Origin: Gimesia benthica
GTDB taxonomy: Bacteria > Planctomycetota > Planctomycetia > Planctomycetales > Planctomycetaceae
Assembly (NCBI RefSeq): GCF_009720525.1
Contig: NZ_CP043930.1
Span: 4,062,501-4,126,500, forward strand
Reading direction: 5' to 3'
DNA: 64,000 nt
The notes beneath the pieces are model-generated. The model saw nothing but the letters and a program-made list of their open reading frames with translations, did no database searches and was not told where the DNA came from. Of this stretch, positions 8,680-17,357 are shown piece after piece. Every line of letters begins with the position of its first letter. Within the stretch, counting starts at the first letter, position 1. The translations under genes were made by a program, and so were the position numbers.

Positions 8680-9954
8680 TTAAGCTCGCGTAGCCAGAGT
8701 GACAAAGCTGGACTGCGTTGCGGTCCCTTTGTAGGGAGTCAATGGCTGAGTTTCCCAGGGTTTGCCATCAATACGCATAATAAACCTCAGTGCCAGCTGG
8801 TCAGTCAGGAACTCGACGTGCATCGATTCTGCCTGTTCGATGCCTCCTTTGCTGATGGTGATGTAATCATCAAGACTGGCGAGCATGATGTCTCCTTCGG
8901 TACCGAGCGTCTCATTAAACTCAGTGGGAATCACGGGCCGTCCCATTAAGGTCGCGTAAGATGCCTCTGACAGACCGGAAGGCGGCATATAAACTAACTG
9001 GCCTCCAGCGGTAGAAACTCCCAGGCTCATTTGATGAAGTTGCGGTTCAGTGTCCTGATTGATGAACCAGGCAGAATTTTTGCGAGAGGAAGCCCGCATT
9101 CTGCTCCACATATGCAGGATGTTCTCAGCGACGATACTGTTCGCTGCCTGTCCTGACTCTTTGGGAACCGTCACCCGGGCAGATGATTGCATGATTCCGA
9201 GTGGTTTTCCAACTCCGTTTCCGTTGAAGATGGATTCCCCGAGCATGAATTCCATTTCTTCAGTCACTTTTTTATTGACATACGCTTCGAGTGCCAGGCC
9301 GTTATCGTTGATAAGCTCTTCCGTAAGATAAACAAGAACAGCCAGCTTATTGAGTTTTAATGTCGTCTCACCGAGCTTGGGAGCCGCACCCGTGAGGGGA
9401 TCTCCCTCTCCAACCCAGTAGGCACGCAGACCACCAGCGCGCGAACCATCGGATCGACTGGATTCTGGATCCGTTGGAAAGGTCATATTATTACCGGCTA
9501 CCTGGTAGTGGTCGGTGCGACTGAAAATGTCGTTCTGGTAGATGTGGGTCAAAATCTCCTGATGAAATTCAGGTAAGATTGCGATTCCACCATCCGCTCC
9601 AACAACTTCCGACATTCCCTGGATCGCTTTGCACTTACCCCAGGAGTTCTTTGTTTTTGAGATCAGCTCGCTTCGATCTTTGAAACCGCAGCGAATAAAT
9701 TCTCCGAAAGATTTAAATTCGGAATAAGGTTGATATCCGCTGGGAAAAGTACGCATTGATTTGATACGTTGTTGCTTTACATTTTTCGAGCTGGTGGAGT
9801 TTTCTTCCTCCTGTTCCCAATAGCTGGTCAATCTGCCCTGTGCATCATGTCGAAGGCCACTGATATCGGGGGCGTTTAACTGATCGACACTTTTGGTGAG
9901 ACTTTCGATGTTGGAAGAGAGGGACTTTACTTTTTCCTCAAGAGTATCAGACAT
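8680..9954 (-). CDS. HK97-family major capsid protein
   Basis: 424 residues with the HK97 capsid layout: an N-terminal coiled-coil delta-like region (about 1-95, starting SDTLEEKVKSL), then the shell domain beginning near GGIAILPEFHQEIL (about 122-135) and containing the spine-helix region VYLTEELINDN (about 208-218), the segment FNGNGVGKPLGIM (about 241-253) and a C-terminal A-domain/spine end RFIMRIDGKPWETQ. The delta region is about 95 residues and probably removed by the protease encoded next. ATG at 9954 with AAGGA 7 bases upstream. Confidence 0.92.
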   Translation of the reverse strand: MSDTLEEKVKSLSSNIESLTKSVDQLNAPDISGLRHDAQGRLTSYWEQEEENSTSSKNVKQQRIKSMRTFPSGYQPYSEFKSFGEFIRCGFKDRSELISKTKNSWGKCKAIQGMSEVVGADGGIAILPEFHQEILTHIYQNDIFSRTDHYQVAGNNMTFPTDPESSRSDGSRAGGLRAYWVGEGDPLTGAAPKLGETTLKLNKLAVLVYLTEELINDNGLALEAYVNKKVTEEMEFMLGESIFNGNGVGKPLGIMQSSARVTVPKESGQAANSIVAENILHMWSRMRASSRKNSAWFINQDTEPQLHQMSLGVSTAGGQLVYMPPSGLSEASYATLMGRPVIPTEFNETLGTEGDIMLASLDDYITISKGGIEQAESMHVEFLTDQLALRFIMRIDGKPWETQPLTPYKGTATQSSFVTLATRA

Positions 9955-10042
9955 ATGAATGTCCTTTCTAATAGAACGAAGGGTGAAGATGGTGGTTTAC
10001 AGAAAGCAGCGACTGCGATTTCGCATAAATGAGACTGTCAAA

Positions 10043-11407
10043 CTACTTTTTCTGAGCAGGTAGTAGATCGCAGATCTTTTGTTGAAGCACCGCTAGTGAT
10101 TTCGAAAGTGACTCAACATGCTCTTCAAGTTTCTGATTACTGATGCTGACTGGTGCGTCATTTTGTAACTGGATTTCCTTCAGGATTTTCTCCATCAACT
10201 GACGCTGATCGCTTGAACCTCTCAGTGTTTTGTAATTCTGAAGTTGAGGTGATCCCATACTATTTGCGAATCTGTTTAGTTGTGTCTCCTTAACCAAAAG
10301 TGGAAACTCTGAGTGGAGTGGGCTTTTCATTGAATCAGGACTCTGAGGAGTGTGCTCAGAGTCACTCTGGGAAGGGAGATGCTTATATATTTTCTGATAA
10401 AGTTGGTTCAGATCATTCTGTTCGTCTTGAAGTGCCTGAAGAAAAGGTTTCAGACGTTGTTGAATTCGTTCGTTTTCCAGAATTGCTTCTGTAGAACTCA
10501 CCTGATCTGTTAACTGACTGATCGAGTCTGAAATGAATCGAAGCAGTTGAGCGCCTAATGGTATCCGCTGGTTTTTGTCTTTAACCTCTATTTCCGCTTC
10601 ACAGGTTTCATTAGATGCAGACTTAAATGAGATGCTCTGTGCTTCTTTTGGAGAATCGGAAAGTGGTGGATGATGAGCCTGTTGAGAGGCAGTCGATTTA
10701 ATGGATCGACTGATTTCGACATTCGTCTTATTCGCAGCAGACCAACCTGGAATTGAGATCTGGTCAGCAGGTAAAACTGCCTGAAGTGACTTCAAGAGCG
10801 GTGCGGTGATTTTCCGGCCTTCAATAGTCCCTCGATCAAGTGTTCGAGCGATCGCATCGGGGTTAACTCCCAGTGCCCCCCAGGACCACTCGATCAATTC
10901 CCATTCTTCGAGAATAATCCCCGAACCTGCATTTGATGTCTTTCTAATAGCAGACTTGATGGGCAGGGCCCGCACAGAAGTTGCTCTCACCAGGCCTTCT
11001 GCGATCAGGTGGAATATCTGTAAAGATTCCAGACACTTGTCAGTAAAAAATGAAGTGGCTGTAATTTCGTGATCTGATACATGCAGAGCGAGTTTGCCGT
11101 CGGGCTGCTGACATTTGGCAATCGGGCGTGTGAGTTCTCCCAGACCATGTTCCCAAAGAACGACTGGGTTGTTGCGATAATTTTCGAGATGAACACCTCG
11201 AGGTACGATTACGTCACCTTCTCGGTCTTCGCGTGGAGTGTTGATGACAGCTCGCGCCGACATCAGTCGTACGTCTACGACTGGTTGAGTATGACAAAGG
11301 AGTGAGAGGTCAGACGACTGATCAGCGAAACTGCAGAAGGAACCGAATTTCTGTGTTCGGTCTTTAAGAATCGTCTGTAAAGAATTGTCCGCTTTTGAAT
11401 TATTCAC
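10043..11407 (-). CDS. HK97-family prohead protease with long C-terminal scaffold-like region
   Basis: 454 residues, GTG start at 11407 with no strong ribosome binding site. The N-terminal 200 residues carry the caudovirus prohead protease layout: EDREGDVIVPRG (about 59-70), the NPVVLWEHG segment with the catalytic His (about 79-87), and a conserved Ser in EGLVRATSVRALP (about 136-148). The remaining 250 residues are Gln/Ser/Lys-rich and helical, more like a scaffold than a protease, so this may be a fused protease-scaffold. It would clip the delta domain of the capsid protein. It lies immediately upstream of the capsid gene but is separated from the portal by three non-phage genes. Confidence 0.82.
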   Translation of the reverse strand: MNNSKADNSLQTILKDRTQKFGSFCSFADQSSDLSLLCHTQPVVDVRLMSARAVINTPREDREGDVIVPRGVHLENYRNNPVVLWEHGLGELTRPIAKCQQPDGKLALHVSDHEITATSFFTDKCLESLQIFHLIAEGLVRATSVRALPIKSAIRKTSNAGSGIILEEWELIEWSWGALGVNPDAIARTLDRGTIEGRKITAPLLKSLQAVLPADQISIPGWSAANKTNVEISRSIKSTASQQAHHPPLSDSPKEAQSISFKSASNETCEAEIEVKDKNQRIPLGAQLLRFISDSISQLTDQVSSTEAILENERIQQRLKPFLQALQDEQNDLNQLYQKIYKHLPSQSDSEHTPQSPDSMKSPLHSEFPLLVKETQLNRFANSMGSPQLQNYKTLRGSSDQRQLMEKILKEIQLQNDAPVSISNQKLEEHVESLSKSLAVLQQKICDLLPAQKK

Positions 11408-11801
11408 AGTTTGCCCCGTTGAGTAGAACTATTTATTTGCGACAGGGCAGTGTTTTAAGATTCGGCTCCGCGGGGTCAATAAGATTCGATTCGGTTTTTT
11501 CTTTTTTTATACCAAGTCAGTTGGTGAATGATCAGTGCCTGGTTTGGCCTGCGCCGTGTGCAGGAATCGATAGGCGAACGAGATGCATGGCATTCGAAGA
11601 GTCTCTCTGGCAGCAAGATCATTATGACTCTGAACTCTTTCAATACTTTAAGAGAATTCAGAGTAGTCGTCTTGAATCTGAGAGTGTTGAATAAGATGGC
11701 TCAATCTGCAAACTAATCGGACTGAATAGCAGAGAGCCGGATGAAAGACTCAGCTTAATCGGGGCTGACGCACCTGATAAAGCGAGGGAGTTACGGAGCG
11801 A
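11408..11801. other. Intergenic stretch between prohead protease and YkgJ-like gene
   Basis: 394 bases with no convincing gene. Two short overlapping frames exist on the plus strand; one gives a 35-residue acidic peptide from ATG at about 11589, without a ribosome binding site, and I do not call it. A T-rich run (about 11499-11514) could be part of the leftward promoter region. This is the left border of the cellular-type gene insert. Confidence 0.4.
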
Positions 11802-12494
11802 TCAAGCTGCACGTTTATGGGATTCAGAGTTGTCAGAGACTCCAACTGTATCAGCTGAGGTGTCCTCTTGTGTCTCCGAGGCAATTCGATTTGAATAAAT
11901 ACGGTCAATAAAATCTGGAAATTGATTCCATGCGCCGGGGGCCTGATTCCAGATCATAGCGATTTTACTGAAGAATGTCATTTCGTATCTGGCAATCACC
12001 AGGCTCTGGATCGTGTCATTGGGATCCAGGTCAGAAGCCGTCCATTGTCGAGAACAGAGGTCATAGGCAGGTTCGCCATCTCGACCATTAGAAGGAATAT
12101 CATACAGGATCGCCAGCTCATTAGAGGCATTCAATTTAGCCGGAAAGCAGCGACAGGTTTGAGGGCGATTTTGGTAGATTCTGCAGCGGCCCAGCCCTTT
12201 GGGATGCTCATCATCAGGAAGGCATTCCATCAGAAATCGGCATTTTGTAGTTCCGGGGAATGAACTGCTGGGGATGTGTTTCAGGCAAATCACGAAAGGG
12301 GTTTCAGGATCGTCCTCAAACAGAAAATGAGGTGCCAGGTTACGTGAGATGAGTCCTTCGGTGTCTTCCCAGCGACAGGCGAAATCCCAGAAATTCAAGT
12401 TCTGGCGATGAGTGAAATGATGGATGTCTGCACCGGATATCGGAACTGCAAAAGAGCGACAACAACCAGAATGGCAGGAATCACAAATGCCCAT
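11802..12494 (-). CDS. YkgJ-like cysteine cluster protein
   Basis: 230 residues. Starts with a dense Cys motif, CDSCHSGCC (residues 4-12), and has a second cluster in CRIYQNRPQTCRCFP (about 103-117) and a Cys about 85; this is the CxxCxxxCC zinc- or iron-sulphur-cluster family (YkgJ). Biochemical role of the family is unsettled, with links to flagellar motility and to Fe-S handling. It lies in the same direction as the prohead protease but is a cellular-type gene and part of the insert between portal and protease. ATG at 12494 has only a weak ribosome binding site. Confidence 0.7.
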   Translation of the reverse strand: MGICDSCHSGCCRSFAVPISGADIHHFTHRQNLNFWDFACRWEDTEGLISRNLAPHFLFEDDPETPFVICLKHIPSSSFPGTTKCRFLMECLPDDEHPKGLGRCRIYQNRPQTCRCFPAKLNASNELAILYDIPSNGRDGEPAYDLCSRQWTASDLDPNDTIQSLVIARYEMTFFSKIAMIWNQAPGAWNQFPDFIDRIYSNRIASETQEDTSADTVGVSDNSESHKRAA

Positions 12495-12674
12495 TCGTTT
12501 TCTAACTTACCAAGAAGGAGCTGGCGAAATTGAATAACGACACAAGACGCATGTCTTTGAACTGAAAATAACGCTATCGCTATAATCGGCGTAATCAGCA
12601 AACTCGCTTGAGTTTATTCCTGATTCAGTACTCTTTGGAAAAAAAACTGACTAAAAAATACTGCGTAACTGCTA

Positions 12675-12771
12675 TCAGGAAAAAGACTTAACGGCGTTGG
12701 ACAGCCGCTGCATGCCTTCCCGGATTCCTTCCGGGTTTTGAACACCAAACGTTAACCGCATGTGATTTTTT
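12675..12771 (-). other. Frame-shifted C-terminal tail of the aminotransferase
   Basis: In the -1 frame past an A6 run (12771-12766 on the minus strand) the sequence reads NHMRLTFGVQNPEGIREG and continues to a TGA at 12675-12677. This is the conserved end of class I/II aminotransferases of the 2-aminoadipate type, including the Arg expected to bind the substrate carboxylate. One extra A would join it to the main frame, giving about 433 residues. Either a sequencing or mutation indel in the homopolymer, or a true inactivation. Confidence 0.75.
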
Positions 12772-13975
12772 GTGGGGCCAGCTGTTCATCGGGCGGGAGA
12801 CCTTGGTCAACAGCATAAAATAATTCGCCGGGAACATACATTACTTTCTCTGTATGTACAGCGCGTTCGAAGAGAGGACTTTGGAACCCGGTTTCAATTG
12901 ACTCGGGCAGGGTCATCCAGACGTAGAGTCCCCCATTTGGATGTACCCAATGAACACCAGGAATATCTGAAAAATATTCATCGGCGGCTTCCAGCATGCA
13001 GTCTCGTTTTTCGCGATACACATTTCGGAGGGTTGCAACGTGGTCGTAGTATAAATGATCGCTCATCACGCGAGTTAAAATATGCTGACTCAGATTCGTA
13101 GATCCAAAGTCATCATTTCCTTTCTTGTCGCGTATGGCAGCGCAAACTTCAAGCGGGGCAACCCCAAAGCCCACTCTTAAACCGGGGGAAAAACTTTTGG
13201 AAAAAGTTTGTGTGAGAATGACATTATCGCCGGAAGGATCGAAGCTACGTATACTCGGTGTTACGGGGCCGTCATAACAGAGTTCACGATAGGCGAGGTC
13301 TTCCAGGATGAAGATACGTTGTGACTTTGACCACTTGCGTGCGATGTCGACAATCTGCTGTCGCCGATCAATCGACAGGGAGAGACCGGAAGGATTTTCA
13401 TAATCGCTTACTACGTAGATCATCTTGACTTTTGCCAGATCCCCCTGGGACTCCAGCATGTCGAGCGTTGATTCGAGTGAGTCCATTCGCATACCGAATT
13501 CATCTGTTTCGACAGATACGATGCGCGCTCCCAGTCCTTGGAGTACACCCAGAAAGACAAAATAGGTAGGAGCTGCAACCAGGCAGATGTCACCGGGATC
13601 GAGCAATATCTCACCGACCAGAGACAGATACTGCTGTGAGCCTGTGGTGGCAATGATATTATCCAAAGTGATTCCCAGCTCGTCAGCTGGTTTTTGTTCC
13701 AGATTAGATATATGGGACAGCAGCAATGTTCTTAAAGCGACTGATCCAGCCGTCGTTCCATACTGTAATGCTTCCAGTCCCATTTTGGGGGTGGTGAACA
13801 GGCTCTCCAGGGCCTGCCTGGTGGATTCTATCGGGAGGCTACTCTGGTCGACCAGGCCTGCTGCCAGAGACAGAACCCCCGGATTTTCTACACCCTGCTG
13901 CATGAGAAAACTGATGGGTAAATCGTGGCTCCAGGTTCTTTTTTTACTGAAACTGATATTACTGCGCGTGGACAT
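12752..13975 (-). CDS. PLP-dependent aminotransferase, 2-aminoadipate/LysN type, truncated by frameshift
   Basis: Class I/II aminotransferase of the LysN / MocR-catalytic type (amino acid plus 2-oxo acid exchange; substrate unknown). Seen: GVLSLAAGLVDQSSLP near the N-terminus, QYGTTAGSVALR, TGSQQYLSLV, YVVSDYENPSGLSLS with the PLP-contact region, and VILTQTFSKSFSPGLRVGF, whose Lys in TFSKSF is the expected PLP Schiff-base residue. ATG at 13975 has AGAGG 9 bases upstream and is preferred over a TTG at 14017. The frame stops early at 12752; the missing 26 residues are present one frame over (see separate entry). Divergent from the symporter gene and probably regulated with it. Confidence 0.8.
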   Translation of the reverse strand: MSTRSNISFSKKRTWSHDLPISFLMQQGVENPGVLSLAAGLVDQSSLPIESTRQALESLFTTPKMGLEALQYGTTAGSVALRTLLLSHISNLEQKPADELGITLDNIIATTGSQQYLSLVGEILLDPGDICLVAAPTYFVFLGVLQGLGARIVSVETDEFGMRMDSLESTLDMLESQGDLAKVKMIYVVSDYENPSGLSLSIDRRQQIVDIARKWSKSQRIFILEDLAYRELCYDGPVTPSIRSFDPSGDNVILTQTFSKSFSPGLRVGFGVAPLEVCAAIRDKKGNDDFGSTNLSQHILTRVMSDHLYYDHVATLRNVYREKRDCMLEAADEYFSDIPGVHWVHPNGGLYVWMTLPESIETGFQSPLFERAVHTEKVMYVPGELFYAVDQGLPPDEQLAPQKITCG

Positions 13976-14215
13976 GGTGCATGGCCTCTGGGAAATGGAA
14001 CTTGCTTTTACCCGCAAATAAAGTTTGAATCAGCACATCGGTATAGAATTCAGCATAATCTTGATCCTCCTGATTTACCATGAACTTTGAGGTGACTGAA
14101 TTGAAATCAGGGTTCATTGTCAGCATACTGAAATATAAATTTGCCTGAAGACAGGTCTGCTGCAGCTCACTCCACCCATGATACTTAATTCGTATTCAGA
14201 GCAGGAAACCACATC

Positions 14216-15850
14216 TTGAAATTGTTTATTTCCATTGCGACTCTGTCCATCGTCTTTTCTCTGAATACTCCACTTTCGGCAGCAGAATCAGCTGCTGAGC
14301 CCTTGCCTATAAACACGGGTCTGCATCCGGTCGACTGGATGATCATAGCCGTTTACGCAATTCTCACGATATTTCTGGGCTGGTACTTCAGTCGAGGGCA
14401 GGAAGATACTTCTGAATATTTTGTGGGCAGCGGTCAGATGAATCCGTTTCTGATCGGTGTTTCTCTCTTTGCCACACTCCTGAGTACAATCACTTATCTC
14501 TCTACTCCAGGAGAAATTCTGGGAAAAGGGCCCGTCTATCTGGTCAAAGACCTGGCAATGCCTTTCATTTTCATCATTGTTGGTTATGTGATGTTGCCGG
14601 TATATATGAAAAGTCGGGTTACCAGTGCATACGAACTTCTGGAAGAAAAACTGGGGCTCGGTATTCGTATGCTGGGAGCAGTCATGTTCCTGGGCTTGCG
14701 ATTAATCTGGATGTCGTTGCTGGTCTATTTGACAGCAAAAGCGATCACGACAATGTTGAATGTCGGAGAGGAGTGGATTCCCTATATCGTTCTGGGTACA
14801 GGGTTGGTGGCCATTATTTATACCTCCCTGGGGGGCTTACGTGCTGTGGTCATCACCGATTTAATCCAGACGATTCTATTGTTTGGTGGAGCCTTGCTGG
14901 TGATTGCCACCATTACTTACCACCTGGGGGGCTTCAGCTGGTTTCCTACGCAGTGGGACTCTAACTGGGATACACAGCCATTTTTCAGTACTGATCCGGC
15001 GACACGCGTGACATATGTCGGCACATTTTTGTCTATTCTGATCTGGTATGTCGCTACCATGTGTGGAGACCAGGTTTCCGTGCAGCGATTCATGTCGACC
15101 CGGGATGCAGTAGCAGCACGACGATCTCTGGCTATCCAACTGACCGTTTCAGTGGTTGTGTCATTGACGCTGGCGATGGTTGGTTTTGCGTTGCTGGGGT
15201 ATTTCAATGCGTTTCCGAGTGAAATTCCTGCCGGTATGGAGCTCAAAAAAGACGCGGATAAATTTTTCCCGCATTACATTGCAAATCATCTTCCTGTTGG
15301 AATCTCAGGGTGTGTAGTTTCAGCGATGTTTGCAGCAGCCATGTCCAGCATCGATTCCGGCGTGAACTCCATCACAGCAGTCGTAATGACAGACTTTTTG
15401 GATCGATTTGGTTTCAAGCCTAAAACAGAACGGGGTCATGTTTTATCAGCACGTCTGCTGGCCTTGGGAATTGGAGTCATCGTGGTTCTGTCCAGTTCAT
15501 TGATGGGAAGTATTCCAGGAAACATCACTGCTGTGACGAATAAAACCGCGAACTTATTGACCACCCCTATTTTCTGCCTCTTCTTTTTTGCTCTTTTTAT
15601 CCCTTTTTCCAAGCCCGCCGGCGTACTGGTCGGGGCAGTATTGGGAACGACGACTGCCGTGTTGATTGCTTTTTCAGGACCTATTTTTATCGAAAATTAC
15701 ACCTCTGATATGCCTGATCCGATCAGTTTTCAATGGATTGCACCGGCCGCGGTTTCAGTAAATATCGCCAGCGGTTGCCTGGTCAGTTATCTCATCGCCA
15801 GTGCACAACAAAAGAAGTCGGGAGTAAAACGGGATCTGACTTCCGATTAA
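14216..15850 (+). CDS. Sodium:solute symporter family (SSS) transporter
   Basis: 544 residues. A signal-peptide-like N-terminus (to about residue 25) is followed by about 13 membrane helices. Family hallmarks: DWMIIAVYAILTIFLGWYF (TM1), a LYDG-like EDTSEYFVGS, LLSTITYLSTPGE, and Ser-rich AAAMSSIDSGVNSIT, a region that in SSS proteins binds Na+. The substrate cannot be told from the sequence. TTG start at 14216 with AGGA upstream; an ATG 123 bases downstream would lose the first helix. Its stop TAA (15848-15850) overlaps the stop of the convergent portal gene in a TTAA. It is a cellular gene inside the phage head module. Confidence 0.88.
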   Translation: MKLFISIATLSIVFSLNTPLSAAESAAEPLPINTGLHPVDWMIIAVYAILTIFLGWYFSRGQEDTSEYFVGSGQMNPFLIGVSLFATLLSTITYLSTPGEILGKGPVYLVKDLAMPFIFIIVGYVMLPVYMKSRVTSAYELLEEKLGLGIRMLGAVMFLGLRLIWMSLLVYLTAKAITTMLNVGEEWIPYIVLGTGLVAIIYTSLGGLRAVVITDLIQTILLFGGALLVIATITYHLGGFSWFPTQWDSNWDTQPFFSTDPATRVTYVGTFLSILIWYVATMCGDQVSVQRFMSTRDAVAARRSLAIQLTVSVVVSLTLAMVGFALLGYFNAFPSEIPAGMELKKDADKFFPHYIANHLPVGISGCVVSAMFAAAMSSIDSGVNSITAVVMTDFLDRFGFKPKTERGHVLSARLLALGIGVIVVLSSSLMGSIPGNITAVTNKTANLLTTPIFCLFFFALFIPFSKPAGVLVGAVLGTTTAVLIAFSGPIFIENYTSDMPDPISFQWIAPAAVSVNIASGCLVSYLIASAQQKKSGVKRDLTSD

Positions 15851-17301
15851 TTTGCCCCATTCATCAATGTGGGATCAGCACGCAGGTGTAACGCATCCAT
15901 CAGGCTTTTTCCCGGTGGTAGACTGGGGGCCGTAGTATGATCTTCTGTTTGTGATTCAGAGTGAACAGGTTGCTTTCGGTCGGCGCTGACAATTTGGTCC
16001 CCCCCATTTTCTGGACCAAGAGGCGGTAGCCCACGAATCGCCCGCAATTCGTCTACTTTGATAATCTGGGCTCGAATATCTGTCGCCAGACGCTTTTCCA
16101 GCAGATCTGGATCATCAATTTGGGTCGCTTCGATTTCAATGGTCAGGTTCCTCCCGAACTGAGGGGCGAGATGCTCCGTATCATCTTCTGCCAGTAAATC
16201 CAGAATGGGTTGAACAGTCAGAGAAATGAACTGCTTTAAACTGGCGTAAAAAGCGGCATAACTTCCACCATCTGAGATTCCTGCAGCAATTCCAGGGACC
16301 CCATGTAAAGCCAGAATCGCATCTCTAAATTCGACGAATGAAGCGTTGTAGTCCATCTCCCGGGGAGTGGCCGTAAGTGAGACGACTTGCTCACCGGTTG
16401 TAAAGATCGCCTTGCCTGTATTTTCAGTACCCCCATATTTTTGATCAAACATCGCGGCTGCGGCTTCAAGTTCTTCTCTGGTTGGGCGCATATCCTTTCC
16501 GCAGGTGACGACAATTGATGGATCGGCTCCATTATTCATCTGAGCCCAACGAGCTGCATCGATCTGATTGGCTGAGTCGATCCAGCGGGCACCCGCGCTG
16601 ACAGGAGATTGTCCGTCGTCCTGGTAAAGTGGATGGGGCCATCGCGTGATCTGTAGCTGTGAGAGTGGGATGACTTTTCCCAATACCTGCTGCAGTAGAT
16701 GGTGTGAACTGGAGTAACTTGAAAAGTAGTCAAGATCATAGCGCGACGAAGGTGTCTGTATCCTATAGCCGCCTTCAGGCATATCTGTTGAAGGGGCAAC
16801 TGGCGACGCGATCGCGGTGGGAATTACATAACGGTGGACAGTCTTCCCAAACTGATTGGGCACATTCCAGACGATACTTGTCCCAGTCAGTTGGAGTTGT
16901 AAGACACGCTCATAGCGGAAGGCTGCACCCGATTGAGTGGGATTGGGGTGTTTGAGAATCTGGCAAAGCGCATGATCGTTCGACAGAGGAATGGACGCAC
17001 CGGCTTCACCGGCATACAAGCTTCGTGTAAGTCCATATCCAGCGTCCATTCTCAGGTGGCGTCGGAACAATTTTTGATTGGAATTATTTACAGTGTCATC
17101 GTAGACAGCCACCGAAGCTTGCATAGCCTGCAGGCAAATTGCCCGAATTGCAACAAACGTCCAACCAGTGAACTGTTCTGACTCCTCTCGATGGTCACTG
17201 TGCCATCTGCCTGGTTGGCCAGTCCCGAGTGCGGTTCGCAGTGCGACTGCGAACCGGTTTGATTTGAATCGTGCGGCAAGCTGTTTGAAGGGGTTCCACA
17301 T
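15847..17301 (-). CDS. HK97-family portal protein
   Basis: 484 residues, the ring at the capsid vertex through which DNA is packaged. Evidence: N-terminal core NRFAVALRTALG, FVAIRAICLQAMQASVAVYD helix region (about 49-68), ILKHPNPTQSGAAFR (about 113-127), the clip/wing region, and ILALHGVPGIAAGISDGGSYAA (about 338-355) typical of HK97 portals. ATG at 17301 with AAGGA 9 bases upstream. It follows TerL by 56 bases, as in HK97-type order. The next gene on its strand is not the protease; instead a convergent symporter gene shares its stop region. Confidence 0.9.
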   Translation of the reverse strand: MWNPFKQLAARFKSNRFAVALRTALGTGQPGRWHSDHREESEQFTGWTFVAIRAICLQAMQASVAVYDDTVNNSNQKLFRRHLRMDAGYGLTRSLYAGEAGASIPLSNDHALCQILKHPNPTQSGAAFRYERVLQLQLTGTSIVWNVPNQFGKTVHRYVIPTAIASPVAPSTDMPEGGYRIQTPSSRYDLDYFSSYSSSHHLLQQVLGKVIPLSQLQITRWPHPLYQDDGQSPVSAGARWIDSANQIDAARWAQMNNGADPSIVVTCGKDMRPTREELEAAAAMFDQKYGGTENTGKAIFTTGEQVVSLTATPREMDYNASFVEFRDAILALHGVPGIAAGISDGGSYAAFYASLKQFISLTVQPILDLLAEDDTEHLAPQFGRNLTIEIEATQIDDPDLLEKRLATDIRAQIIKVDELRAIRGLPPLGPENGGDQIVSADRKQPVHSESQTEDHTTAPSLPPGKSLMDALHLRADPTLMNGAN

Positions 17302-17357
17302 GTTTTACTATCCTTAGATTGATAAAGGAGTATATTTCATTTTGTCTGCTGAATTTA

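Noticed and set aside
12745-12775. Programmed frameshift in the aminotransferase
   Set aside because: The A6 run lacks a proper X XXY YYZ site in phase and there is no downstream structure; an indel is more likely.
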